64,000 nucleotides of DNA, taken from Sordariomycetes sp. S80-01Y. Its lineage: Eukaryota > Ascomycota > Sordariomycetes. A model generated the notes under the pieces. That model was not told the origin of the DNA and did no database searches. It saw nothing but the letters and a program-made list of their open reading frames with translations. The stretch lies in assembly GCA_037042185.1 (NCBI GenBank), contig JAXQJY010000024.1, forward strand, positions 186,001-250,000, written 5' to 3'. Position numbers and translations under genes: made by a program. Each line of letters starts with the position of its first letter. Positions within the stretch are counted from its first letter, which is position 1. Below are positions 1 to 12,094 of this stretch, piece after piece.

Positions 1-519
1 ACTGTTCCTGGAGCGGAGGCGGCATCCCCCGCTCCTGCTCGGTCTGTGCCCGGCGCCGAACCCGCCGGTGATGAAGGTTCCAAGAAGAACAAAAAGAAGC
101 GCGGCAAGAAAGGTGGCCAGGGTCAGGAGGGCGGTCAGCCTGAGCCAAGCGGCGGGGCTAGCCTCGCTCCACCGAGAGAGCAGAACGGAGCCAACGGCAA
201 CCGAAGCCCTGAGCGACGCGGTCCGAACGGCCGGAACCCCAGGAGCCAGTCCAGGAACAACCAGGGTCGCAGCCGTAGCAACACTCAGCAAGGCAACCGC
301 GCTCCTCAGCAGCAGACGGCTCCGGCTCCGGCTAACGATCAAGTGTCGCAAGACCCGAACGCTAAGAAAGTGCGCAGTTTGCAGAAGAAGATTCGGGCGA
401 TTGAGGATCTCGAGATGCGTCTTGCTGGAGGCGAGAAGCTCGAAGATACTCAGATGAAGAAGATCAACACGAAGTCTTCGGTGATCAAGGAGCTGGAGAC
501 ACTTGGTGCCGAGGCTTGA
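1..519 (+). CDS. eIF2A C-terminal part (partial, 5' end outside window)
   Basis: The reading frame is open from base 1 to a TGA at 517-519, giving about 172 residues. The segment is low in complexity: Ala/Pro-rich, then a Lys-rich stretch (KKNKKKRGKKGG), then an Asn/Arg/Gln-rich linker. It ends in a charged helix of about 50 residues containing VRSLQKKIRAIEDLEMRL and VIKELETLGAEA. That final helix matches the pattern at the C-terminus of eukaryotic eIF2A (LKKKLKAIEQL...LLQELEDLEL in animals). eIF2A is a non-canonical initiation factor with an N-terminal WD40 propeller, which would lie upstream of this window. The PYM/WIBG C-terminus is a weaker alternative because it also has a Lys-rich helix. 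The assignment rests only on the tail. Confidence 0.65.
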   Translation, partial: TVPGAEAASPAPARSVPGAEPAGDEGSKKNKKKRGKKGGQGQEGGQPEPSGGASLAPPREQNGANGNRSPERRGPNGRNPRSQSRNNQGRSRSNTQQGNRAPQQQTAPAPANDQVSQDPNAKKVRSLQKKIRAIEDLEMRLAGGEKLEDTQMKKINTKSSVIKELETLGAEA

Positions 520-1639
520 GATGGATGCTTGGAAGACAGCATGCTGATCGCCTTGGCATGCCCCCGGCTTTGAAAGGACCTGGGCGATCTGGTTATGCCT
601 TTGAATCAGAGAGAGAAACTACACTGTATTCGAGACGGGGAGCTCGGGAGGGTAAAAGCTCCTGTGTGGTAGCCCCTATGTGGCTGAGGACTTCAGCCCA
701 CAATGTCTGGATAGGGGAGACATACTTTGGTAACATATAGTCTGCGTTTGGTCTTAGCGGGTCTTCCGGATAGAACAAAAGCTGTAATCGAGATGGTCAG
801 ACTCAGTTAGGTATGCAGTGGGCCTGTTGCGAGACCAGATTTGACCGGTCTTTGGACCAATTTGCAAGCAGCAAAGCCGTGCCAGCTGTGTGTGGACCCT
901 GGAGATCATACAGTGTTAAAGCCAACAAAGATCAAGTTTCTAAGAGTTGCGGCTGGGGCCCTGAGCGTGAAAAAGGTCTCTAGATTTTGACGGTAGGGAC
1001 GGAGGTGGTGATGATGTTGTTTGTGTGCCGTCTCTTCCGCCGGAGCGGAAGGAATCGCTAATGATGCGTCCTCGTAGCTCTGCCATGGTAGCTGCCCTTC
1101 TCTTCACTTGTCCACTCGCCATCCACCCGACAAGAGGGCATTGGAACCATGGCCTCACCATGAGTGCCGAACTAGGGACGTTGCTGATAAGTGAATACTC
1201 CCATCGGTGGAGAAAAGTCCGAACATCATGGCTACCAGAACATATGGGAGACCAATATTTCAACAAACACCTCTGATTCCTCCCTGACCCCCTTTGAGAA
1301 CAGGGCATATTCGTAAGGTGATATCTTGCCTCCATTGCATAATCGTGGGTGTCAGCATCCAACGTCTTGACACCAACCGTAGGGTAAGCTAGGCAATGAG
1401 GTGCGAGGGCTGCCAAGCACAAGGAAGGTACGAAGAGTCGCCGCGCCAACTAGCCGAACAAGATTCGCTAGTGAGGTTTGATCGGATTCAACACCTTCAT
1501 TCTGTGCTAACAATCGCACAACGAAGTTTGTTTCGTTGGTTTCCAGGCCTCAACAGAGCACACGTCAAGGCAGTCAAGGGAGAACACCAATATATATCCC
1601 ATTAGTGGAGGTTTTGTCAACTCGCATCGAGGATTCGGT
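520..1639. other. Intergenic, no gene seen
   Basis: This stretch lies downstream of the eIF2A stop and upstream of the tRNA. The reading frames are short and show no family resemblance on either strand. It presumably holds the eIF2A 3' UTR and the 5' flank of the tRNA. Confidence 0.5.
1591..1597 (+). promoter_or_regulatory. TATA-like element upstream of tRNA-Lys
   Basis: TATATAT lies about 43 bp before the mature tRNA 5' end. That is a reasonable position for an upstream TFIIIB-positioning AT element. The assignment is inference from spacing only. Confidence 0.3.
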
Positions 1640-1723
1640 GCCCGGTTAGCTCAATCGGTAGAGCGTGAGACTCTTACGAGTTCACACATCTCAAGGTTGC
1701 GGGTTCGACCCCCGCATCGGGCT
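1640..1723 (+). tRNA. tRNA-Lys (CTT) with an 11-nt intron
   Basis: The 7-bp acceptor stem pairs GCCCGGT with ATCGGGC (one G-T wobble), followed by a T discriminator. The D arm carries a box A (TAGCTCAATCGG). The anticodon stem is TGAGA/TCTCA with loop CT-CTT-AA, so the anticodon is CTT. The T arm GCGGG-TTCGACC-CCCGC contains box B. An 11-nt insert (CGAGTTCACAC) sits one base 3' of the anticodon, between positions 37 and 38, the canonical site of nuclear tRNA introns. Removing it leaves a 73-nt cloverleaf. A run of four T at the 3' end serves as a Pol III terminator. Confidence 0.95.
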
Positions 1724-1726
1724 TTT
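1723..1726 (+). terminator. Pol III T-run after tRNA-Lys
   Basis: TTTT begins at the discriminator position of the tRNA. A stronger run of ten T at 1756-1765 is a back-up Pol III terminator. Confidence 0.6.
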
Positions 1727-4700
1727 CCTATACATACGATTGATAATTTTTTGACTTTTTTTTTTGTCCCACCCCAGGTCTGGGACCTGTTTCTCTACTG
1801 TTAGCCCTGATATGTTTTCGGGCTGGGACAGAGGGATGTGTTGGGTCTGCTGCCTCCACGGCGATCGGTGCTGGGTTGTGCGGTACAGGCGGTCGAGGGA
1901 GGCGACGCGCGTGAGAGCACCACCCTTACTTACCAAGGTAGGGAATTGATGGAAAATAAGGCAGGGGAAATTCCGTCTTCTTTCATTATCTCAGACTCTG
2001 AAGACAGAACAGGGACAGAAGAAAGGAAATCTTGGGACCTCATTCCGTGAGAGGCCCGCCTACGCTTAAGGGGCTTGCGTCCTCAATAGCTTGTTTCTGT
2101 TTTGTCAAGCGGACAGCTAAGTTTTCAAACAGAGCTGAGAGGCCTTAGATATCTTGCTTACATAGAGATATTTATATCACTCTAGACTTGGCGGAAAGCT
2201 TTGGCCGTTTCGGTTGCGATGTTAATAATGCAGGCTGATGGAACGGAGCTGCTACGGTGCCAATAGTCATCGACGGGCAGTTGCAGGGCATGGAACCATT
2301 GTGGAAACAGAGAAGCTCAACTGCCAGACTGTTGTACGGAACAGCGACTTGGCTTGTCGAGGGGATGGTGGTGCAAGGCACGACGTACGTTGGCCCGCGG
2401 GCGTTGCGGCGCCGTACACTCCGCCATATACGTGGTGTGCCGACCTACGCTTACGTCAATTTGAACCAAGATTTAATTTGGAACTTAGAGTAGTCTTGTT
2501 CCGATCCAGGACCTTCCGCCAAAAGGCCTTGGGTGAGCTTGGATACACGATGTTCCAGGGGCTCTCAGCGGGCCACTAGCTGCTGACATCGTGCCGTTGA
2601 GCGAAAGAGGCTGGAGATGTAAGACGACATTTTAGCGGCTGGTGAATGGTAACTATCATTTATGGACTCAAGCATGGACGACTCTCGGGAGGGGTCTTGT
2701 GGCGTACAGTGTCATGTGCGGCCATCTCGGTAGCGTGAAAGAGCTACTGTCAATGCTTGCCAAAGTCCAAAGGTCTGGCATGCCTGGTTCACAGCATGTG
2801 CAACGCATATGTGAATCCGCGACCTAAGCCTCTTAGACTATCGTGCTTCTCACCGCTACTACTGCAAGAGTGTCGACGGCCGTCCCTGTGCTCATCACGG
2901 GGCTTACACATCGTGCAAGGGAAGACCTTGGAAGAAAATGGGAGGTTCTCCGGTAACTTAGTGTTGATCCACGGTGCGTGGGAGCCATACGAATAGTAGC
3001 ATGGAGGTATAGAACGCGGACTCTTGTTCTCTGGACACAATATACGATATTGGATGAGTTGAAGCATATGCCATAAGAGCGGTCTTCGAACCAGCGTGAT
3101 TCGCTGAAGGGACTGTAGTCACAGCCAATTTAAAACTCGAATACCTCGTCTTCGCGGATCGAGCTCATGTGATGCGTTAAATGAAGCACAATTGAATTGT
3201 GAAGCAGCGACTGGCAACTGAGCTGTCACTGAATCACGAAAGCACCATTCCCGTCCTGATCTTCATTCGAGGCTACCAGGCACCAAGTCTTGAATTCTTT
3301 CGCTTGTCCACATCTCGGATGCATCGCTATTTTTACCTCTGCAAGGCTCGAACACGCAAGGCTCCCCGCCTGCTGCTCACCGCACTGAGTCCTCAAACAT
3401 CCTCCCCACTGGGAGACCCGTCGAGATCCTTCCTTCATGTTCCGAAGCCATCTGCCGCATCGGCATCGGAAACAGCCCGTGGCAAGTCAAGCGTCACATC
3501 CAAAACGGTATACGCGATCAAGTTGCAGTCGCGAATCCCTTTACATGGCAGATCTCACCTCGAGATGGCGTGGCATGCCACGTATGTGCCTGAGGTGGAT
3601 GGGGGTCGAGGAAGCTTATATGCAACTACGCAGCTTGCCTCTTCTTCCAGCGACCAATTATGGACGGAAGAAAGCTGTGGTACTATGGCCTAAATGGGAG
3701 TTTACAGCCTGGGCTCCGCGGTCAGTAGCTAAATCGGACGACCTTTATTGTCAATACGAGTTTAGTGAGATCAGCCTTTTCTTAGTACGTGGGGGACGAG
3801 AATGCGGTGTAGCCCGTCTGAAGAACTTAAACTTGAGCCAAGCAGGCGGGGAGGCCAAGGCTACCAGGCTACCGCAAAGCCGGAACCGTGAAATCAATAG
3901 AACAAACCAAGTAAGCTATTGGAGCACCTGGGCGGATCGCGAATGTGTTGGCTCTGCGTCGAGGGCTGGTGCTGGTCGTCGTCCATGGTCCATGGAGATG
4001 ACTGATAGGAATCTTAGCTGAGCATGACCAACGACCAGCCACATTATGCGTGTGAAGTTGTGCATAGCGGCTGTGCCAAAGCACGTTATCTGGGAAAAAG
4101 AATAAAGAAATGAAGGGCAATGAGAAAACAAGGCGAAGTGCTTCTCACCGGGAGAAGCAAGCCCATCGGCCGGGTCAGACGACTATTGATTCTCAATATG
4201 ATGTTCTCATATCCTTTTAATCTAAATAATCTCCGACGGGGCATCAGTTCGTTCAAGAGGGTGTGTGACGGACGAGCTGCAGGATAACTTCTGGTTTCCA
4301 TGCACGTAATGATGGCCGAGAGGGCGTGCATCCGCAGGAACCTTGGCTGGGAGCTTCGGCACGATACGGACGCAAGAACCTCATCATTTCGGACTGCGGA
4401 TGTGCGCCGGCTGGATCCGGTAGTGAGGGCCGTCGTGATATGAGATCCCATGTTCTTAAATCAAGACACGAAGAACTGCATCTGCGAGAGCTATCGCAGA
4501 CCGAGGTGGTTGGGCGGTCTGAACGACGGGTGCAGCCCAAGCTCATGACAGCAAGGTCGACCTTGGAGAGGTCAACCGCCATGCCTGATGCGCATCGAGT
4601 CATGCGCTTCGCTCCGCAGCCCGTGGGCATCGTCAGCTTCACCCGCGCGTGTGGCTGCGTCTAGAGTCCGCTGACCCGCTTTCCACGGGCTCGATGAAAA

Positions 4701-5412
4701 GACGAAAAGCAACTAAGGCGTCGTGGGATCGCGAGCCAATGATGCCCCCTTCAGGCACGTTACGCTGAGACCTTAGGGCGCTCCTAGAGCCATGAAGCTT
4801 CGTCGCGGCGGCCGCTAGCCCTGGGGCGAGCCAAACCCGACGGTACTGCTATTTCCAACGCGACGCGTGTCTGCGTGATGAAGCGGTCTTGGCTGTCCCC
4901 AGAAGGCTGCAGAACGGAGCACACGGCGTTGTTGTGGGAGGATAAGGAAAGATGCTGTTGTTGCAAGACAGACGCAAAGTACGGAGCACAAGAGTAGAGA
5001 TTTGGAGATGATGAATGGAGTCTAGACCTTTGTCACGCATGGGGCGGTGGGAGCACGAAGTATCCGTAGGTGCCTGTGGTGGCCGCGGCACGATCAATGA
5101 TCAAATTGCAGGGGCGCCACAGCGCTCTTGGGAGCGTCTGCGCGGTTCGATTGGTGGGCTACGGCGTAGACGGCAAAGATCTCATAATTCAATCCCACCC
5201 CGTCTCATCTCATCGCGGCGAGGTGCTGGACAGATCGGACGAGAGCTGCGAATTGACGGACAGCCTTGCAGAGACGGGCAGGACCAGTCCGCCATCTGAA
5301 AATTAAAGGGGAGACCCTGGATGCTGGGCCGTCGATAGCGCGTAAGAGGGACAAGGGACGCGGTTGATGACGCCCGATACGATGCCCGCGCATTTTCGGG
5401 AGCTTCCATTTC

Positions 5413-5454
5413 GCTGCAAGCGCTGTTGCAAGCGCTGTTGCAAGCGCTGTTGCA
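5413..5454. repeat. 12-bp tandem repeat (GCTGTTGCAAGC)
   Basis: A 12-bp unit GCTGTTGCAAGC is present in about 2.75 perfect copies from 5422, preceded by a shortened copy (GCTGCAAGC) at 5413-5421. It is a minisatellite with no coding context. Confidence 0.8.
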
Positions 5455-7229
5455 GAGACTTTGCAGTTGACGTCAGGGCCAGGAAGCCATAATTTGCTGT
5501 GAGCGACTCTCGAACCGGGCAGCGATCCTTCGCTGGTTTGCACCAATTCCATGTGGATGAAGCCATGTGGGTGAGGTCGAGCATCCTGGATTACACCGAT
5601 TCCCCGAGCACGTGCCCCCACGCGTGAAACAGTCGACTGAGTCGCTGACTTGGATGGTCGGAGCTTGTGCTCCTAACGAGTCTTGTGCACTCTACGGACT
5701 GTCTTGTCACAAACGAGGAGATGCTTCACTTTACGCCAACAGCATATCCGCAAAGTCCCAAGAGAAGAGAAGAGACTGATCGAACAAGCCACGGGCACTA
5801 TATTCTTCCGTAGAGTCTTCAGCCACGCTTCTCCATTTATCAACTACCAGCTAATTCGCTGATAAAAATATCCGTCTACTGCGATGATCAAAGCCGCCGA
5901 GTGGACTTTTTGATCGAATTTCTGTAGATCTCCAAGCCGAGACTCTGTGGCGTCGTCACCCTTTCGCCACAGATGAGGGGAACCCGGAAGGGGGTGGTGC
6001 GCCACACTTTGGAGACGGCTCTGGGCATGCGCCACAGCGCCGTGTTTGCCGTGAGGCTTGCGCGTCAAGCGTGTGTGCAGTGAGCAGTTTACCAGCGCCT
6101 GGCGCACCATCAACAGCTGGTCAGTGATGCCAGGCGGGCTTGCTTGCTTGCCCACGCCCCCAGAAGCTAGGGACATGGTGTGGCGGGACCTGTCGGAGAC
6201 CCTTTCGCTCCTTGGTGCTTGGTGCGAGTCCACTGGACCAGGGAGAGTGCAAGCGCCAAGTCGATAACGTTCGCGTCCTTTGCCGTTTCGCGGGTCACTT
6301 GATTAGTACAACTGTCAGACCGTTGAGACGGCCGTTAGAAGCTCCATCAGTGTCATTTTGACCGTATTCAGCGTGCCCAATAGGCATCACCTAGACTCAT
6401 TCTCGAGCGTTGGACGGACGTGGGGAATAACGAACAACGTTCAGAACCGCCCGGATTGCACCGCCACATCTTGAAACCTTTCCCGATTCGCGGTTGTGCA
6501 ATTGTGCTCGATCGATTGCCGCTTTCGATGTCCTGACGAGAAAAAAGCTCAGAGCGGTCCTCTTATTTCCCAGGATGATCCAGGGTGACCGCTGGGGGGA
6601 TCCCCGTCGCGAATCGCTGGCGAGGAGCAGCAAGCCACCCACCCGCCCGTTGGCTTAGGGGTCGTGAAGAAGGCACAGGCTGCACTTCTCTGGGGCTGGA
6701 GGTGTGGCGATAGAAGTGCGAAGACCGACTGTGTCGCCCACATGGTGTGGCTTAGCACGGAACTCTCTTTGTTCGCCATACCCACTGCTGGCGGCCAGCG
6801 GTGTTGATAGGGCCGAAAGGGCGATTATTCCTTCACTTCGCTGCCGACTCTTTCGCCTTCACAAGCCCACCCTTTGGATTGCTGTTGCGCCTCGGTCGCC
6901 AGCGCCGAACTGTAGCGGTTGAGTGGGCATGATTATATCCGGCAGCGCCATGCTATAGGGCGCTATAGGGTCCAGGCAGAGGTCCCGGCGCTGGCAGCGG
7001 GCCTGCCTCTGCGGAGGTGCGCGGTTGATTGGAGCTGGAGCCACACACACTAACACGAAACGACTGGGCACGCCACGACACCTGCAGCAGCAGCAGCGCG
7101 AGTACGAAGCCTCAGGCTGGGGCTGCAGAGTGGCCCTGTTGTCGTGAGAGTGCTTGGGGCACAGGATGCTAACGAGAAGAGACCGAGCCCCGAGGGAAAA
7201 CCGGGTCGCCAAGTTTCGCCCTAACAATT

Positions 7230-7262
7230 ATCACAGAGCTGCCACAGAGCTGCCACAGAGCT
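7230..7262. repeat. 11-bp tandem repeat (GCCACAGAGCT)
   Basis: About three consecutive copies of an 11-bp unit, the first with A/T in place of GC at its start. It lies in the far-upstream region of the Grainyhead-like gene. Confidence 0.75.
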
Positions 7263-7599
7263 CGTGCTTGGGGATCACTGATGTGGCTCGGCAGGCTCTA
7301 CACGCACCCCCCCCTTCAAGCCAACTGTGGCGTGTCCCGCTACCTGGGCCAAAGCCTGGGAGGCTGTTGACTGGAGAGTGGCTTTACGGCAGCATTGGAG
7401 CAAGGTCTGGATCCATCTGCAGCCAGCGAGACCCCTGTTTCGAGCTTCCAGCCTGCCTCCCCTCAGATGCTCTGATACATGTGAACAAGCCTTGCGGCTT
7501 TCATGGGGAAAAAGCACTCACTGGGTGCCCATTCTCCCAAAGATTCTCCCCTGCAAGGATACAGGTTCAAACAAACGTAGACTGTTTATGCGTCGACAC

Positions 7600-8704
7600 C
7601 CTTTCCTTCTTTGAGCAGCCATCCCTCGTCATCCCGTCACCGCGCAGACCAGGACACACTCACTGGCACTTATATCGTACCCTCCATCACTGCGCCTGTG
7701 TGCGTTTTACTCACACCTACCCGGCCCAGCTCACCTACATACTTCTCCAGGCTTCAGCCACTTTCTCATCTGCTGCTCGCCTCTCTCCCCACTGCCTCGA
7801 ACTTCCCAATACCTACATTACCTACCCCCCTTGCTGTGGCTGGTGACTGCTTGTTCCTCCTCCTCTTCCACACCTCACACCTCTCTTCCTCAGTCGCTGT
7901 CCGAAACTGTCTCTTCTACTGGGGTGACCTGACCTGATATCGCTGCCGCTCGCTCTTCCCAGCTCTTACCCTACCCAGCTTTCAGCTTGAGCCTTGTTCT
8001 TCCCTCGACACACTACGCCTCTTCCTTCACTACCCCGTCCTCTCGCAGCTTCAGCCTCGACGCCTCATTCACGTCTGCTTCACTCGAGCCTCAACTCGAA
8101 GTGACCAACGCACCGACGCTCCAGCTGCCCCTCGCACAGCGTCTCGGAGGCTGCCGGCGCATCGCAGTACCTCGAGGCATATCTGTGTCAACCAACACGC
8201 TTCTTTGCCGACTTTCGTCCACCAGCGACGCTCGAGGCGGCCCTTGCGCCTCGTCGACAACTACTCAGGCTTTCTTCTGGATCTGCCCCTCCAGTCGTCT
8301 TGACAAACTCGCTGCTCCCAGCCACACCGCCAACGTCGACCGCTTTAGGACGGCAGGAAATATTTCACCTTTCTTGTCGTATCTGTGATCCGGCCGCCAT
8401 TTCCTGCGTCCGGTCTCGATTCTTCGCTCGCACCCACACGTGGCGCGTGTGTTTCGTTTCAGATCGCATCCTGGGTGCCCCGCGATCATATTACGACCCT
8501 CCTCCCGTCATCTCAAGCTGACGCCTCTCTTGGAGATCGAACCGACCCTTTCTTCCTATGAAGGAGCTCGGCTTTGCTCCGGCCTCTAACTTTGGCTGAA
8601 ATTGTGCCACATCTGAGCGGACCTTTCCTCGTCCACATCCCAAAGTGAGCCGCATCTGAGGGCGACGTCGCTGTCACTCAACGGCTCAGGCCGCTTGCTT
8701 CGTC
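7600..8704 (+). promoter_or_regulatory. Pyrimidine-rich leader/promoter of the Grainyhead-like gene
   Basis: The + strand becomes strongly C/T-rich from about 7600, with runs such as CTCCTCCTCTTCC, and stays so until the first exon. CT-rich tracts are typical around transcription starts and in long 5' UTRs of highly regulated fungal genes. The exact start site is not visible. Confidence 0.45.
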
Positions 8705-11258
8705 ATGTTTCGGCAAAGGTGAGTGCATATACCCTCTTCATCCTGCAGAATTCCTGCATCCCCCATTTTCTCCTTCGTTGTAAACCACGAGCTGCAGCTG
8801 ACCGGCAATGCCTAGAAGGAGCTCACAGAAACCAGCCGATGCGCTGCTGGCCAACTTCCGTCAGCAGTTCCCTGAGCTCAACACCACCAGCTCAGCATCG
8901 CCGACGCAGGCTGCTGTAGCACCTGTTTCTGCCGCAGACAATCCTTTGCTTGACGCGACGCTTTCCGATGAGTATGTCCTCACCCGCCCCTCTTCCGTGT
9001 GCGACCATGGCAGTCCTTGCTGTGACGTGACGGCCGCGCACGATGAACTGCAACTGATTTCTTGCAGCTCAAATACAAATATCGCACCTGGTCCCGCCTT
9101 CCAGCAAGATGAACCCACGCCGCGAGCGTCCAACGAGCCCTGGCGCCTGACACCGTCCTTCATGGACCCAAATTCATTCAACTTCAACCAGTTCGCCAAC
9201 GCGCCCCCGGGCTACTACACCCCAACCCCAGGAGGTACAAATACGCTCTTCCATCCCCAAGCTGGTGACTTACATACTCCAGTCGGCATGGCAGTTCCAG
9301 GTCTCGGAACCCCCCTGTCCATGCCGAACTCGGGTACCATTCATACAGGAGCCGGCGTTGTTGACATGGGGGGCTTCCAGCCTCTACCGCCTCACCAAAT
9401 GCACCACTTCAACCCCTTCGTTCAAGCACAGGCGCCTCCACCGCAGGCATTCGCTCCCTCGAGCTTTGTGCATCAGGATACCGGGTATGAGACCATGGAG
9501 CAGGACGGCTCGCCCATGCAGCCCAACCGCTCAGAAGACCGCATGACCTCGATTGACTCAGCTATCCACAGCGCTACGGCTATGAGCTTTCAGCCTGGCC
9601 AGCTTCCCCAGGCTATGGAGATGCCGCCAAACCCCGAGAACTTTCGCTTTGCTTCGACTTTGCACGCGCCGACCGCCATGATCAAGAATGCCGACGAGAT
9701 ACCCATCACGTATCTGAACAAGGGCCAGGCCTATCAACTCGCCATCCGCGACAGGAACAGCCTCATGCCGATCACGCCCGGCACGAAATACCGAACGTTT
9801 GTTCGCATCTCCTTCGAAGACGAAGAACAAAGGCAGAAACCAGGAGTGTGCTGGAGCCTGTGGAAGGAGGGCCGTGGCGCGAATGAGGCCCACCAAAGAG
9901 GAGGAAAACTACAAGCGGTGGAATTTGTGGAGGCAGGGCAGCCTGCCGAAGGCGACGACAAGCGAACAAGGGTCGAGCTGGAGAGTTCATCTTTCGATGG
10001 GTTTTCGGTAATCTGGACCCCTGGCACCATGATGCAAGGGGCGGAGGTCAACGTCGCCGTCCGCTTCAACTTCCTGTCAACCGACTTCAGCCATTCGAAG
10101 GGTGTCAAGGGAATACCGGTTCGTCTGTGCTCAAAGACGAACATGATTACCGACGGCACATCGCAGGCACCTGTCAACCCAGAGCCAGAGATCTGCTTCT
10201 GCAAGGTGAAGCTTTTCCGCGACCACGGCGCCGAGCGCAAGCTATCCAACGACGTCGCGCACGTCAAGAAGTCTATCGATAAGGTCAAGCACCAAATTGC
10301 GCAGGCCGAAAATGGGATGAAGGATTTCGGGAAAAGGAAACGCGGTGGTACGAAGCTCAAGGTCGATCCATCTCGAGGGGGCGGCAAGGTTCCTAAGCAC
10401 AAGAGGACCTGGTCTCTTTCGTCGGCAGACTCAGGCGAGAACACTGGGCGCACTACAGCCGAAAACGACCTGCACATTAAGCTGCAAACTTTGCAGGAGA
10501 TGTTTAGCAGTACGCGTCCCCTCAGTGCTCTGTACCTGCGCGGCGAGGAGCAAGACGACCCTGATGCGCATCCTGTCACTTTGGTTGGCGAGTCGGGCGA
10601 TACCACTTCCGAACCTGGAGCTCAGTTCCAGTCACGAACCAAGCGAACTTCCAACGCCGACACATTTGGATCGCAATCACCAAGCTCCTTCTCGTTGGCC
10701 TCTGCCCAGTCAGCATCGGTACCTGGCACGCTGGATCAAGGTTACGAAGGTCGGGACGCCGAAGGAGACTCGCGTGATCCGAGCGAGCGCCCTACCAAGG
10801 TCCGCAAGACCGAGTCTGGCGGCAAGCCCAGCGGCTGGATCGAAGCTCTGGGGGTAGATCAGACGTACCAACCGCCTCCTGAGCGCATCCCAAAGCCAGT
10901 CGCCTGCTTCTACATCCGCCTCCACAACAAGAACGAGATGCTGCAGCACAGGTATCACAACGCTGTGTACCTCCTGCAGCGAAGCCTTAAAGACTTTAAC
11001 CGCCGCGTCGCGAAGAAGTTTGGTCTCGACCACGCCAGGATCCAGCGGACCATTCACGTTCTCCAGAGCGGCCTCGAGGTCGAGATGGACGATGATGTTG
11101 TGCGAAATCTGTCCGAGGCCCAGGAGATGGTTCTGGAGGTGGAGGAACTCGACACCTCGGTGAAGCAAGAATGGGAGATGGCCGTCGACGGAACACCTAC
11201 CCAAGAGATTCCCAACCCACCCGTGCCGCGTGGCCTCGTCCTTCGTCTCAGCTTCTAA
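8705..11258 (+). CDS. Grainyhead/CP2-like transcription factor
   Basis: Proposed exons are 8705-8718, 8816-8971 and 9068-11258, giving 786 aa. Exon 1 is 14 nt (MFRQ plus two bases). Intron 1 has donor GTGAGT, branch CTGAC and acceptor TAG, and changes the N-terminus from MPRRSSQK to MFRQRRSSQK. Intron 2 (GTATGT...CAG, 96 nt) is in frame without a stop, so a retained form would still be translatable. After a Pro/Gln-rich N-terminus comes a CP2 DNA-binding core with the signature SHSKGVKGIPVRLC, then a basic coiled segment (KKSIDKVKHQIAQ, KRKRGG). The C-terminal domain (FYIRLHNKNEM... VEMDDDVVRNLSEAQEM) matches the dimerisation domain of animal Grainyhead proteins. In Neurospora a Grainyhead-like protein is linked to conidial separation and wall remodelling; that role is inferred here. 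It is a nuclear DNA-binding dimer. Confidence 0.9.
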
Positions 11259-11678
11259 CTTGTATTTTCTTTCTTCCCTTGGATCCTATCTGGGTTCTTG
11301 GGTATTGTGCTTTCGATACTCTTCTCGCCACACCATAGACTAGGGCATCGCGACACATAGGGCGATACCGATATCTTTTACGACAACCGCGTACATACGA
11401 CGAGACGGCCTACAACAAACCAAGGGGCGCCTGGATCTTTTGCTTTAATATTCGAGCTTACGCTCACCAAATTTCAAACCTTTCGAATCTCTACAGCTCT
11501 TGCTGCCTGGACGACACCAGCAAGACGCAACCAACGATACCACCCTTTCCTTGGCTTCAACAATCGAACAATTATACCCGGCCCTTTCCGACCACAAGTG
11601 CGACACGGCGAAGGGAGCAGGACAATGGCCGGAAAGGGCAGCGCATATGAGTGCGCACATATACTTCTTTTCTTTATC

Positions 11679-11709
11679 CCACTGAGAGTCTCCCAGTGGT
11701 TGCTGGGAG
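11679..11709 (+). other. Two overlapping, mutually exclusive hairpins
   Basis: CCACTG (11679-11684) can pair with CAGTGG (11694-11699). CTCCCAG (11690-11696) can pair with CTGGGAG (11703-11709). Both hairpins use the segment at 11694-11696, so only one can form. They lie about 430 nt after the Grainyhead-like stop codon, possibly in its 3' UTR. The function is unknown. Confidence 0.35.
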
Positions 11710-12094
11710 TATCTTCAGGATGTTTTAGGGACTTGTCATCGGCTGGACCATGGACGGAATCGTACACGACTTTTTTCCCCCGAGATACCATTGATGACTT
11801 ATGGAAGCGGAATTGGCTGGCTTTTTTTGGCACCAGATTTGTGCTACTGCTGGAACTGGCAAGGGTACTACTAGGACATTACATTCTCGAATATCGAGTA
11901 ACAGGCTTTTTGCCTCACTTCACAAGAGTTCTCCAGAGTGACACCGTCCCTGACCCCTTAATCCCAGCCCCATCCGGGCCTGTGAGGAACTTACACTGCA
12001 ATTTTCCAGCACTCGTCGGGCAGCTACCTCGAACGGATTGCACTTGCAAAAGTTTAATCTTGACCTCCCCACGACGGAACCCGGCCGTGCTGAG

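Larger units (their letters stand above)
1727..8704. other. Gene desert of about 7 kb upstream of the Grainyhead-like gene
   Basis: I find no reading frame on either strand with a recognisable domain, coding-like composition or a plausible exon chain. The longest open frames (for example about 230 codons at 7154-7846 +) are low-complexity. Two small tandem repeats are listed separately. The last kilobase is pyrimidine-rich and is probably the leader of the next gene. A long non-coding upstream region is common for fungal developmental regulators. Confidence 0.5.

Noticed and set aside
2642-2827. Ankyrin-like wording (AYSVMCGHLGSVKELLSML) in a short open frame.
   Set aside because: Only one repeat-like stretch is seen, the flanking residues do not continue the ankyrin pattern, and there is no plausible start or exon chain. 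It could be a relic but is too weak to annotate.
7154-7846. Open frame of about 230 codons on the + strand.
   Set aside because: Low-complexity, Pro/Ser/His/Cys-rich, no domain, and it overlaps the pyrimidine-rich leader of the Grainyhead-like gene.
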